Below, in pieces: positions 12,483-24,680 of a stretch of DNA of 64,000 bases. The stretch covers positions 12,778,501 through 12,842,500 of the forward strand of contig JAZBRI010000011.1 of assembly GCA_036874045.1 (NCBI GenBank), read 5' to 3'. Every line of letters starts with the position of its first letter. The first letter of the stretch is position 1. The stretch comes from Cymodocea nodosa. Its lineage: Eukaryota; Streptophyta; Magnoliopsida; Alismatales; Cymodoceaceae. The position numbers and the translations under genes are program-made. The notes beneath the pieces were generated by a model, which had not been told where the DNA came from, made no database searches, and saw only the letters and a program-made list of their open reading frames with translations.

Positions 12483-15400
12483 ATGCCATTGTCTTCTCTC
12501 TTCTTCTCACCACCACCACCACCACCACCTCCTCTCCACCTCCTCACCCGGAGACCTTCCCCTTTCTTCTTCCCCCTACTCCCCGTCCGCCGACCGCTTC
12601 TCCTCTGCACCACAGCCATCGGATCGGATGGGAAGTTCCATCCCTCCTCTCCTTCCCCCGGTGACGTGGAACCCCCGGAAGCCCCGGAGGACTCGTCCCA
12701 CGGCGTATCTAGGATACAGCAGTTCCAGCGCCAGGTATCCCGCGCGAGGAAGACGCAGGAAGATCAGTTCAAGAAGGATCAGCCTCTTTTTCTATCTGCC
12801 TTGGCTCCCGAGGAGGACGCGCCGGATATCCCCGATCCCCTGGGAGACGAGGGGTCTGGGGATGACTTGTTTGGGGACATTGATAGGGCGATTGCGTTGA
12901 AGAGGAAGGAGTTTGTGGAGCAGGGGCTGCTGAAGCCGAACCCACCGGGGAAGAAAAAAGGGAAGGGTTTGGAGATGGTCGAGAAGAAAGAAGGTGGTGA
13001 GGATGCTGAAATGCTTACGCCTGAGGAGATGGTGGATCTTGACGAGATTCGAGAATTGCAGGGGCATAAGGGTGCGTCTGAGGACCGGGGGGAGGAGAAG
13101 GGAGGTAAGAATGGGAAACAATTGGAGTTTGGAAATGATGAAGATGACCAGGGAGCAGAGCAGATTCTGGGTGTTAATGGACAAGCTAGTAGTGTTCCGT
13201 CGTTTGACCTTGATTTCGACAGTTTTGGGAGGTCACGGGCGCATATTATGGAGCCCAAGTTCCAGATGACACTCGTGGAGCTACTGGATGAGAGTCGGAT
13301 AGTGCCAGTTTCAGTCTATGGTGATTTGGAGGTCTGCATTACTGGAATCCAGCATGATTCCAGAGAGGTAATTGCTGGAGACCTTTTTGTTTGCTGTTAT
13401 GGGATGAATACTGATGGGCATTTGTATCTGAGTGAAGCTGACAAGAGAGGAGCTGTTGCAGTAGTTGCTACTAGGGAAATTAATATAGAAGAGACTCTTG
13501 GCTGTAAAGCTCTGGTTGTTGTGGAGGACACCGATGCTGTACTTCCTGTTCTTGCAGCTGCATTTTACAGAAATCCGTCAAAGAGTATGTCTGTGATAGC
13601 AATCACAGGAGACAATGGGATGACAACGACAGCATACTTGATTAAGGGGATTTATGAGGCAATGGCATTGAGGACTGGAATGTTGAGCTCAGTGAGTTAT
13701 TTTATACATGGGGACAACCAAGTGGAAGCTCCTTATACCACAGATGCTGTGAAGCTTCAAAAAATAATGGCAAAAATGGTGCACAATGGTACTGAAGCCA
13801 TGGTTATGGATGCTTCTTCTCTTGGAAGATGTAATGAGATAGATTTTGACATTGCTGTTCTCACCAACCTGACTAGTGATCATCACAATTTCCATGGGAC
13901 CGAGGAAGAGTACAGAAATAGCAAGGGCAAGCTGTTTGCTAGGATGGTTGATCTAGAGAGACATCGAAAAGTTGTGAACATTGATAATCCAAATACTGCA
14001 TTTTTTATTGAGCAGGGAAATGCTGATGTTCCTGTAGTAACATATGCAATTGAGAATAAAAATGCTGACATTCATCCCCTCAAGTTTGAGCTTTCTTTGT
14101 TCGAGACACAGGTTTTGGTCAATACACCCAAAGGGATATTGGAGATTTCTTCTGGTTTGTTAGGCAGACACAATATATATAACATTCTGGCTGCAGTGGC
14201 AGTTGGAATTGCAGTAGGTGCACCACTAGAGGACATTGTCAGGGGAATTGAAGAGGTGGACAGTGTTCCAGGGAGGTGTGAATTGATTGATGAGGAACAA
14301 GCATTTGCTGTTGTTGTCGATCATGCACATACCCCAGATGCCTTATCTAGGCTATTGGACACCTTAAGAGAATTATCCCCGAGAAGAATCATCACGGGTA
14401 TGTATCTTTTATTACTTGTTTATTCAAATCACTACTTCATACGTCCATGTTAAGTATATTAGCATTTTCTTCTCGATTCTTCTCATAAGATATGCTCTAA
14501 AGATCACAAACATTTGATTTGTCAGACATTCCTCTTGACATATGCAAACTTTTGACATACTGATTAATTTCAAATTTGTTAACATATAAGTTTCACATGT
14601 TAGGGAAAAGGTCTTGGTCTTTCTTGCATTGTTTAGTAGCCAACAAAGTGAATCCTAAGCATAAAATGTATTATATCTATAATACAAAGATTTCACATTG
14701 TTCACCCTTCCAAAAATGTTTGAATTGTCATGTTCAAACATCTTTGATATTCTCTGGCATGCACTTTCTAATTGTTTGGCCTTTTTATCCTTAAATATGC
14801 TGATATTGGTATGTTTTCAAATTAAGATCAGTATAATGTAGAACTAGTAGCAAGCAAATTCTGTGAAATATGGCCTCTGAAACTCTTGACACAGTACAAT
14901 TATGGCTTAACATTGCACACTTATATGGTAGCAACCTGAAATAATTTCTGATACAAGGAAATTATATGATAAGGCAACTCATCACTGTTCCTTCTTCCAT
15001 TGGACAACATGCTATATGTTAACTCAAATGTTTTCCCCTTCTTTCTTCTTTTCCTCCTAAATTCTGCATTTTTTAATGGTAGTTATGGGCTCTTATAGAG
15101 TCTCTGACAGATTTCTATTCTGTTTTTGAACATAAGACTTGAGTCAATCACAGATTTCCTCCAAGGATTCTCTTCATCCTTCGGTGTTGTGTCATCACAG
15201 GATATGCATTTATAGGAACCTATGATATCTGCTTATTAGTATTTATTAAGAGAACATTAGATTGGTAGGTATACTTCGACTCTGTTCTTGAAGTTAAGAC
15301 TTGAATCCAAGGATTGTCTTCATCTTCTGGTGTTGTGTCATCTCAGGAAATGCATTTATAGGAACCTTTAATACCTGCTTATTAGACTTGAATACCTAGT

Positions 15401-18400
15401 GTTACTCTGAGAACATTAGATTGGTAGGTATACTTATATGCTGTATTTATAGTAGTAATGATGCTTTCTTATTTGCTATTCTGATTTTTTAACCATAAGA
15501 AGATTCATCTTGCAGTTTTATGACTTAGATTTGACACTAATAGTACCCTTTACACCTTGTTGCTTTCATCTTGCGTGTACAGTATTTGGGTGTAATGGTG
15601 AAGGTGACAGAGGAAAAAGGCCATTGATGACAAGGATTGCTACTGACAAAAGTGATGTGGTTATTTTGACATCTGACAATCCCAAGAAGGAAGATCCATG
15701 TAAGCATTTTAGTTCCTGCTCATTTCCTTGAATCTTTTTAAATCTGCTTTCCTGTCAAAAGCTTCTCGTTTAGGTGGTTAAAGATACTTTGTGCCATTAA
15801 TTTATTTTAATGAGAATTTTGAAAGTTGGTGAACGGAATTATATATCTTTTTTTGAGTTTTCCCACAACTAAGATGGTGTTTTCATCTAATGTAATCAGT
15901 GGACATATTGGATGACATGTTAGTTGGTGTTGGCTCGACCATGCAAGATTATCTAAAGCATGGTGAAAATGATTACTATCCACCTCTTCCTAATGGCCAC
16001 AGATTATTTTTACATGATATTAGAAGAGTTGCTGTACGAGCTGCAGTTGCAATGGGTGAGGAGGGTGACATAGTAGTAAGTTACTTGCTCAATTCTCATT
16101 CCAGTGCATTATAGATTTAAAATTATTTTAAATTTACTGGTACGGAATTTGTTATCTTCCTTAAAAATCCAATAACTCAGTATTCATTTTGTATAAAGGA
16201 TGATAGTGTCACCTGTTCTAGTTTGTATAAGACTGAAATTCACCCTTTCTGCGATGATTGGATGGTGTTTCTTTAGAGATGATGATGTGCAATGCATTTT
16301 CACGATTGATTCTTGTTAATATATTGGTACACTTTTTGGCTCGTGTGACTGATGAAATGAGAGGAATTATGCTGTTACTTTTTGAGTGAAAGAATCAACC
16401 TATATATCAAACAGTTACTATTACTCAAGCTAGCTGATTTTCATTCTTAACCTATGTACTTCCAATAATTTTTTCTTCTCTAATTCATATTCTAATTTGA
16501 TGTCATGTTTTTCCCGGTATTTGAAACTGTTTCACCATGAAGATGGAAAAATGAACTGCCTTGCATCAATAAGTGATTTGTGGAGGAATTGTCTTATAAT
16601 ATTTCACACACTCACAAACTAAACCTTATGCATCTTGTGGATATGCCCATTTGAAGATGTTTATTTTACTTGGCCTGCAAACTGCTGCCATCTGATGTCT
16701 TTTAATACACAACATGTTTTAAAATTATATATGATATTGAAAATAGCCTTTTGATATCTTGAAATGATGAAAGTACCATAGAAGATTTATAGGCAAGTTT
16801 TGACTTAATTTTGTTAATGATGTTTTTAGATATAGTATCAGCAATTTCTCAATATTTTTTCTGGTGAATTGTATACTACTTTTTTGGTAATTATTGTGCA
16901 TTGATCATGATTGATCCACTTTTTTATTATTGTTTAAAATTTGTTCATCATTCTGTTTGTTCCTTATCGTCACACTTCTGCAGGTCATTGCTGGTAAAGG
17001 ACATGAAACATATCAAATTGAAGGTGATAAGAAAGAGTTCTTTGATGATAGAGAAGAGTGTAGAGAAGCATTGCATTATGTTGATGAGCTGCACCAAGCA
17101 GGAATAGACACCAGTGAATTTCCTTGGCGGTAAGCACAAAATCATTCATCATCATGACAAATTAATCTCTGAACCAAGGTTGCCTAGTAAGGTGACCAGT
17201 CACTAGCCAAGGGTGCCTACACTCCCCCGTTAATTATTTATTTTTTCAGAATTATATATACATATGTATAATTTTGTTAATAGAATATACATGAATATGT
17301 ATAAAATTAGGTCGTTTTTGCTAGTAGCAACAATAGCATTTTTTCCGGTGGTAAGATTTATTTTTTAACGTTTTTGTTTGTTGGATATGTGGAATGGTTG
17401 TGATTTCACCACAATTACCTTCATCCTGAAAATTCAATTTTCCTTTCTGCATGAGATCATCCTTATCTGCAGCAGAAACTATCATGGTTGTGTTTTGGAT
17501 TGGGAGGATTGAGTGGAAAGCACTCCATGATGCTTCAAGAGATTGCTGGTTATTAAGCTTCGACCCAGCATCTTGGTGAAGTTTAGTTTCACTAAGAAAG
17601 ACCAATGAAAAGCAAGAGACATGGGGTAGAAAACTTAGGGAACAATCTATTTTGAGGTTCCTCACTCCTCGGCAGTTCCAAGCTAAACATTTGCACTAGG
17701 CTAGTGTTGAAAGTGAGATCCTCAACGTATGATCGTAAGAAGTACCATTCTGAACTAATGGGATTGTAATCCAATAGGTGAATCTTGGTTGTCATGTAGT
17801 TTGGCATGTAGGTCTATGAGTAAATGGGCTTTGGTATCTACATTTTGGTTTGTTGAGGAAGTGTAGATTGATGCTTGTGAAGCAGGTAAAGACAATACCT
17901 ATATCAATGAGGTCATTGTTAAGAGAAAATTCTGAAAGAGAGGCCTGAGGAGTGAGACAGATGTCATGGGGGTTTGTTTGTTTGTTGCTAGCTAAAGGGG
18001 TAGGGTTTTGAAGTGGTGGATGGGGTAAAGAAGTAAGCAAGCATGAAACCTGGACAATCTGGAAACACAAAGGCAAGGTAATAACGTAGGCACGTAGATT
18101 TCAAGTGACCATAGAAATGGGTGGTGTTAGTACAAGCGTGCTAGAGAGGGCAATAGTTAGCATGTGAAATGATCAAAAGTTAGACATAACAGACAAGGGT
18201 GGAAACAATGCATGTGCAAAACAATTTTGTAAAAATGGAAAAAAGGCTGTTTAAATGTCTTTTAAACATTTGTCATCCCAATCCGTTTTTTTGGAAAAAC
18301 AAAAAAATGATTTTGAAAAAATGATCTTTTACTCCCTTTCTTGAGAAACGGTCATTCTTACCTTTTTTGGCGGTTTAAATGACCATTTTAAAAAATTTTA

Positions 18401-19223
18401 TGTTTCATATTTTTAGTTATTTTTATAGGCTCATACTTTAATTGGACTGTGAGACAATCACACTTAGATACCCAAACTTAGATGGATCGTGGAAGAGGAT
18501 CATCGATCCTGAGGTGCATGGTGACCATCAGGTAGTTGCCCTAAGACTCAACCTCTTCCATGGATGGAAAAGTAGGTCTTCCTGTTCAAGAAGCGAACGG
18601 CACTATGCATTGGGTGTGTTGATATTGGAGACCATGAAATTGGATCTATGGAGGTATCTGGATTGTGATGGCAGAGACAAAATCCTTGGGCTTAGGGTGT
18701 AAACTGCATAGAAGTTGCCCTTGTGTGCCCAAGGGTTACCATAAAACACTTTGTTGTAGTCTTCTTTAGCTTTGCACTGAAGCAAAAAAACACACTTAAA
18801 TTGAGCAGGGTGCAAGCTTGTCGAGCTTTAAGAAAGGTCTTGAATGTACTCTTTAGACAGCTAGATTGTCGGGGTTTCTCTCTCCTCAATATTCTTTGTT
18901 AAAAGAGCATGCCGTGTTGAGAGAAAAGAGAATTAAGATTTCCGTAGGAGTAATTATCCATATAAATAAAGGTACATAATGACTTTTGGATATTAGTATA
19001 ATCCATTGGAAAGCCAACTATTGTGCCTTCATAAGCCTATGTTATCAGACATTATGTCAGTGTTTGTGATGTAATCAGAATTTTGATATCAATTTCCTCA
19101 CGTTCTCATGGAATTTAATTTCGATTTCCATTTTGCAGATCCCAGATTCAGTATTTAGTTAGTTATATTCACATCTTTCTTTTAAATTTTAATAATTGTT
19201 GCAGGTTACCAGAAAGTCATTGA
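12483..19223 (+). CDS. MURE: plastid MurE-like protein (MurE homologue, PAP11)
   Basis: Five exons: 12483-14397, 15583-15699, 15900-16075, 16984-17129 and 19205-19223, giving 790 residues, close to Arabidopsis MURE. All junctions are GT-AG and phases close exactly. The start at MPLSSLFF gives a Pro/Ser/Arg-rich plastid transit peptide; an in-frame ATG 14 codons upstream is less likely. An acidic plant-specific extension covers about residues 60-260, followed by Mur ligase N-terminal, central and C-terminal domains. In bacteria MurE adds diaminopimelate to UDP-MurNAc-dipeptide. In angiosperms the homologue is a subunit (PAP11) associated with the plastid-encoded RNA polymerase and is needed for chloroplast biogenesis. 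The nucleotide loop reads TGDNGMTTT, with Met380 where ligases have the P-loop Lys. The substrate motif reads DNPK (670-673) instead of DNPR, and EVSSHA reads DASSLG. The carbamylated-Lys position appears kept (YRNSK, Lys481). The last exon encodes only LPESH and the stop. Confidence 0.93.
17340..17700 (-). mobile_element. LINE (L1-type) endonuclease remnant in MurE intron 4
   Basis: The minus strand reads [11 protein letters not shown] followed about 20 residues later by [13 protein letters not shown]. This is the N-terminal start of an L1-type apurinic endonuclease domain (consensus 'WNCRGLxN ... PxxxFLxETK'). The reading ends in stops after about 110 codons. Minus-strand sequence up to about 18080 may be the adjoining inter-ORF part of the element, but has no clear motif. 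It sits inside the 2.07-kb last intron of the MurE-like gene, in antisense orientation to that gene. Confidence 0.65.
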
Positions 19224-21671
19224 TGCTTTTTGAAGAGGTTGAAGACTATGTAAATATGGGAAGGCCAACTGCTGCTGCATGGTCAGGTTCTTGTCTGTAC
19301 GGCAGATTAGTATTATATATGTGATGCCTTCTTTATATTGTCAGTCCAGAATTTGAGCTTTGAAGCAGTCATGAACCACCTCTTATTTTGTTATAAGCAG
19401 CAGCACTTGGAGCAAGGGAATTGACCACTAGTTAGTACTAGAGAGTAATGTTGTCTAACCAAGTAAATGCGATTTTCATTTTCTGTACAATTCTTGTATT
19501 TAGTTGGAAGGCATCTATGGAAGTTGGTTTCAAAGAAAAGTTTAGAATTCATAATTTTGAAGAGCACGGTTGTTGCCGGTTTTCATAGGAGCTGTCATAT
19601 ATATTACAGAGTCGTCATCTAGAGCTTTGCAGCTTTTCCTGATGGCAGTAGAATCTCAATCAAAACGAAAAATCTAAATATCCTTAAATGGTTGAAGTTC
19701 GAATGCAATAAACATGACGGCCCAGGAAGGATGACTTGGGTGCGTGTCTGGCTGTCGATCATGACGGTAGTAAACATGGTTGGACGAGGAGGTATATGGC
19801 TACCTTTTGGTTTCTCCTGCGAATATTCTCAATTCTTTGATGGCAGCAAGTGTGATGTGTTTGGGAGTCTTTCCTGCTGCAATTTCATCTGCATCAATCA
19901 GATAGATTACCATCAGCGGTCATACTCTTAAGTGACGGTCAACCAAAATAAAGTTCATGAAGGAGATTGCAAGAATATTGAGTTAATATTCTTCTAAATC
20001 TTACTTGAATATCTCAATATTATCCATTACACTAGCTAATTAATTCTTGGCTTACTAAGTCAATGTATGATATTTTGTCTACTGGTAGTCATAAAAACAT
20101 GTTTATATTGCAGATAATAAGTTTCAGAAATATACCCTTGAAAATAAGGATTATCATTAAAATTATCTACAACATTAAATTCAGCATGTAATATCTTAAA
20201 GTCTTTTTGTAGTCTTTTTAGGATTATAATATCCTAAAGAAATTTCATATTTAGAATTATGATATAATTGAGTTTGTATGATAAGTACAGGAACATATTT
20301 TTTTACTCTTAACTTCATATGTTATTGAATGCTTGTTAAGAAGGCGGTCAATACCATCAAAAAATTTATAGGAGAAATCTTTATTCTCTTCCATAATTCT
20401 ACTATTCATCATATTCATCTTAATTGTGGATTTCATGTAGACTTCAACTCTTTTCCTTGACTTCTTTGCATATGGGTCTCAAGAAGGGGATGAATTAAGT
20501 GTAATTTTAGGAAAAAAAATTAAAGACAATTGAAAAAGTAAGGACTAAAAATAAATTTTTTTAAAAGTAAGATTTATTTTAAAAACTTTTAAAATAAAAT
20601 ATAAGGACCTCTTTGCAAACTCATTGGAGCAACGGCTGTCCGAATCATGCGACAGTTGGATCATCCAATCGTCGCACGCTTATCATATATATTTAAAAAA
20701 GGTAATTGAGATTGGTCCAATTGACATTTAAATGGTCGTGCGATAAGCGCATTGAAGAGATCATGGGTGCACGTAAAACTATTTGATTTGCTTAACGACA
20801 AATTTTTAATGGTTCGATTTGTTAAGAAGGTTATAATGGCTCGTTTCTAAATTTTATTAACTGGTCAAATTCTCACTCTCTCTTGCTTATGCGTTACAGT
20901 TGGATTTATATTCTAAAATTTAAAATAAAGGCAAAGAGGATGTATGACAGTTGGATTGCCGTCATACTTTGAATGATTTGTAATTTTAAAATTTATATTA
21001 TGTTACGTGATTTTTAATTACAAATGAAACGTGGACTTAATTTTGCTATATTAGCTTGGTCCGGTTTATGCATGACGTGAATATGGAATCAAAGTTTTTA
21101 TTTACTTAGGTTGAAGACCAATAATGATTTCGAATAGGCTACTTTTTGAATGATTTGGTTGGATCGCCCATTCCATTCTACGGCCATAAATGGTTTTCTT
21201 GGTAGTCGTTTGGGTATAATATAAATATGTTAAGCAAGATTTAGAATTTAAACTCTATTCGAGGAAAAATATGACTTAAGTGAAGGCATCCAAGGAAAGA
21301 TCGTGTTCTAGAAAATATGCATGTTTTCAATTCGTTGAAAATTTACCAAGAGGATAATTCGTCCTAGGCAAATGAGATATTTCCAATTGCAAGAATTAGT
21401 AGGTTCTTTTTCCTGTTATGTTTGTTATAATTTTTTTGTTGTGAGGTTGACATCTGATATTCTTCGTAGTTGTATTTTCATGATTTTTTCAGATCTGTGT
21501 TGTAGATAAATTAAGATTTTAAAATTAAAAAAAATAAAGGCATTCAAAGGTCAGCATATTTATTAAAAGGCAACGTGCAATAGAGAAAATCTTGGTTGGG
21601 TTGGGGGCGGAAGCAGTGATTTAAAAAATTTTGTACAATAAATTCTAAACTCAATATAAACAGATGCAAAG
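19224..21671. other. MurE 3' UTR and intergenic DNA
   Basis: The first ~400 bases are probably the MurE 3' UTR. The rest is AT-rich and I found no convincing coding or repeat structure. A short open frame at 19692-19931 has no recognisable domain. Confidence 0.5.
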
Positions 21672-21688
21672 GCTGGAATAGCTCAGTT

Positions 21689-21721
<33 letters not shown>

Positions 21722-21745
21722 GAGGTTCGAGCCCTCCTTCTAGCG
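21672..21745 (+). tRNA. trnN-GUU: tRNA-Asn (GUU)
   Basis: This is a 74-nt intronless nuclear-type tRNA. The acceptor stem pairs GCTGGAA with TTCTAGC (one G-T), followed by discriminator G. Box A region TAGCTCAGTTGG and box B GGTTCGAGCCC are intact. The anticodon arm is TGTGG-CTGTTAA-CCACA with anticodon GTT at 21706-21708, reading Asn codons AAC/AAU. A CAAA motif sits just upstream (21667-21670), as is common for plant tRNA genes. A run of eight T (21751-21758) a few bases downstream is a good RNA polymerase III terminator. Confidence 0.97.
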
Positions 21746-21750
21746 AATGA

Positions 21751-21758
21751 TTTTTTTT
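21751..21758 (+). terminator. Pol III oligo-T terminator of tRNA-Asn
   Basis: Eight consecutive T residues begin five bases after the discriminator base of the tRNA. RNA polymerase III stops at T runs of four or more. Confidence 0.85.
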
Positions 21759-22098
21759 ATGGTAGCTACCAAAATGATGTTATCACGTACGAATAATTTT
21801 TCTCGTATTTTTGAAATAAATTCTTCTTAGAAATCCTTCTCTTCCACACAAATCCTTTGTTCGGTTTGATGGTATCGACGGCTAAGTTTTGATTCTTCGT
21901 TTTTCGAAATCATTCAGGGATTCGGAAAAGTCAGTAATGCAGGCTCAAGGATTGATGGCTTAAAATGCTGAAGGACCTGTAAACTCAGGCGCAGGAATGA
22001 CAAAAAGGAAAAATTGAAGAGCAGAAGACCATTGCAGTCACGCTCAAAAATAGAGGGCAGAAGAAGACTTCGCACTTGGGTCTTTCGATCATTCTGTG

Positions 22099-22151
22099 TT
22101 AGGGTTTCGGTAAAGACGAGGATGACGAAGTTAACTAGGGTTTAGGGTTTA
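22099..22151 (+). promoter_or_regulatory. telo-box cluster (AGGGTTT), promoter-like
   Basis: Three AGGGTTT motifs occur: one at 22100-22107 and two in tandem at 22136-22150. Telo-boxes (AAACCCTA or its complement) are typical near the start of plant genes for translation, ribosome and mitochondrial functions. Their presence suggests a transcription start nearby, feeding the possible exon at 22222-22340. Confidence 0.45.
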
Positions 22152-22221
22152 ATACATTTTTAATCGGATCAACCAATCCGATGTCACCTGCAAATTTAAA
22201 TTTAAATCGGATGGTACTTAA

Positions 22222-22340
22222 ATGTCATCGAACCGTTTCGGTCGGGAGAGCCGTCGGCTTCGGCGGCGCGGGTGTTGGCGAGAAACCTCTCCCGGACTCT
22301 CCACTCCTCTGGGAAGTCCCTCGCGAAGGACTCCAACGTC
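22222..22340 (+). other. possible GC-rich first exon of an unidentified gene
   Basis: A GC-rich island follows the telo-boxes. One frame reads SAARVLARNLSRTLHSSGK, which has the Arg/Ser/Leu-rich, acid-free character of a mitochondrial targeting peptide, but it has no ATG. A second frame starts with ATG at 22222 (MSSNRFGRESRRL) and ends after 47 codons. No family was recognised, and I could not build downstream exons. A short stretch RLATFPPAVRSKNEP ending in a stop at about 25857-25906 could be a distant last exon, but nothing proves the link. It may also be a gene fragment. Confidence 0.3.
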
Positions 22341-24049
22341 AAGGTCATCCTCCTTTATCTATCGTTGTTCCCTTACTCGTCTCTATGGTCGGGATTCATA
22401 ATTCCGAAAAATTATGGTAGATTGTCTGATGCTTTTTGCTTGTGTGTTTCTCTTGGATTTCGTTGGGATTCATTATGATCTACCTGATTAAAGCATCAAT
22501 TTTGTAGGCATTGGATTCTCTGACTTGTCTTCCATCAGTTTGTTGTGTGCATGGTGTCGATTTCCCAGACCTGTAGACGCCGGACGTCGGTAGTCGAAAT
22601 TTATAGTGGGCAAAAGATCGATGCCTCTTGCGGTTTCTTGTTGCCTTCTGTTTTTGGTTTTCGGAACTGGGAATTATTTGATGCTGGAATTTCCACCTCA
22701 TTTCTTTCGTATGCTTGCTCATTTGGTGTTGAATCGCAAGAATGTTTTGGTCGTTAGGATGCGCTGGAGAAGGTCTTAAATTGGAAGTCTTCATTAGTCT
22801 TTTACATCTAAGCACTTGTAATTTAAGATGATAGATTCTAAAATAACGGGAAAAAGTAATGATGTGGAAATTCGTGAGTGTTTCATTTATCGCAAAACTC
22901 AAGTCCTGGCTCAGTTACTTGGGAACCTGCAAGGCACAGTTGATGCAGAATTGTTCTTATTTTTCCTATTAAAAGGATACCTGATCTACAACAATGGGCT
23001 TATGGGAATTTGATGTCAGCCTGACATTCAGAATTTGATAAGACTTGTGGTAGGGTGGTTGCAAACTTAGATACATCCAATTTTCTTGCTGTGTAGTGTT
23101 ACGGTCCACTAGCTTCTTCATTCTTTATTCCACTAGGACAAGGCTGCCTTTAAAAGGGTGGAGTGTTTCATCATTTTAACGTAAATGTGTGTCAACCTCT
23201 TGAGGTTGCATCATGCTAGGGATGTATGACAACAAGGTTAATGGGGCTCTGTTGTAGAAAACCTCTAGCAAAGTCTTTGTGCTGGAAGAATGGAAACAGT
23301 TGTTATAGTTCCATTTATCCTATGGTGGCTGAAGCAAATGGAAGCAGTAGAGGTATATTTCCAGTCAGTAGTGCTATGCAGTGCTGATGTTGAGTGTCCT
23401 TTGGAGGTAAAAAATCTCCTTCCAAAATTGGTTGGTGAATGTCACATCACAGTCGATTGTGATCATCTTTGGTATTCATGGTGCTTGGCAATGTGGCTGA
23501 AAAAGGCTTGTGCAATGGTGGTGGCTGTATATTGCTGACACACATTGTTGTAAAAATTGAAAAAATGGTTGTTTAAATGTTTCCATCCAAATTAGTTTTG
23601 TTTTCTGGAAAATGGTCTAAAAAAAGGTTGTTTTCCCATTGAAACAGTCATTTTCCCCATTTTTGGCCATTTAATGGCTGCTTCTTCTTCTTTTTGCTTC
23701 ATCTTTTGAGTTGCTTTCCTTGATATAAATTTTCTATTTTAAAAATTATATTGATGTTTGTAACTTTAATTGTACCTTTTATATATTTATTTATGTTTTC
23801 AATTTAAATATTTACTCTCAAATGACGATTACACAATAAAAATATATTATTGAAATTGCATGAAGTGTAATTGAATTATAATTTATCTCATTCAATTATT
23901 TTGATGATTGTAATTCTTGTATATTTGTAAATATATTTATATTTATTCTTTTTTTTTATACCTATTTTCGAAAGGTTTCCTATTTCAACCCTTGTTCTTT
24001 TAATAATTTTTAGTTTTCAATCCATGTAACATTTGTTCTCCATTTTTTA

Positions 24050-24680
24050 CAATGTTGGTGACTTAAGGCTACGAAGTGTGCATATCCGGACAAACAATCC
24101 ACCACCACCATGAGAGTCATGGAGTTCTTTCAATAGTTGGGTGATGAGTTCTTGATTTTGGGAATCATAAGTCATCCCTTTTGTAGAGTCGGCCTTCTCT
24201 TTCCTTATGGTCTTCGGTGATACCTAAAGAACTACTCCACTTGGTCGTTGAAACCATCATAGCATAGGAAATCCACCTTCACATTTTAGTTGAAACCATC
24301 ATAGCATAGGGCCATTGAAACCATCAAAGCATAGGAAATCCAACTTCACATTTTAGTTGAAACCATCATAGCATAGGGCCGTTGAAATCATCATAGCATA
24401 GGAAATCCAACTTCACATTTTAGTTGAAACCATCATAGCACAGGAAATCCAACTTCACATTTTAGCCATGACGCCTCCATCACCTCATTAGTTCTGTTCC
24501 TCTAGGGGTGGCAAGGTTTCATATCTCTGGTTGACTATTCCCATAGCCAGCCTCTATTGAGCATTAGCTTGCTTGAATTATTTATGAAGATGCCACTCAT
24601 GGCCTCAAGTTGATCTATGGTGTGGCCCAATGCTATCTTCACGTTATTGAGTTTCTTTTGGTCATTAGGTATTGCCGGAG
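24050..24680 (-). pseudogene. Ty3/gypsy remnant: gag piece next to integrase piece
   Basis: On the minus strand, about 24230-24660 reads as eroded gag. It includes IGPHHRST-like sequence and, at 24245-24290, a VDFLCYDGF stretch matching the gag 'KxDFPxYDGxxPxEW' motif, then FFRYH. Directly downstream, at 24056-24125, the same strand reads MVVVDCLSGYAHFVALSH. This matches the integrase motif 'SIMVVVDRLSKYAHFxxLxHP' around the second catalytic Asp. Protease, reverse transcriptase and RNase H are missing between them, so a large internal deletion has joined the ends. A 67-bp tandem expansion lies in the gag part. Confidence 0.65.
24247..24465. repeat. 67-bp compound tandem repeat (42 + 25 bp), ~3.3 copies
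   Basis: The block starting GTTGAAACCATCATAGCATA begins at 24247, 24289, 24314, 24356, 24381 and 24423. The spacing alternates 42, 25, 42, 25 and 42 bases, so the true unit is 67 bases made of a long and a short subunit. Copies differ at a few positions only. The unit is derived from the gypsy gag 'DFPxYDG' coding segment, read on the minus strand. Confidence 0.92.

Noticed and set aside
12404..13258. Minus-strand open frames antisense to MurE exon 1
   Set aside because: They mirror the biased codon use of the plus-strand gene and have no independent support.
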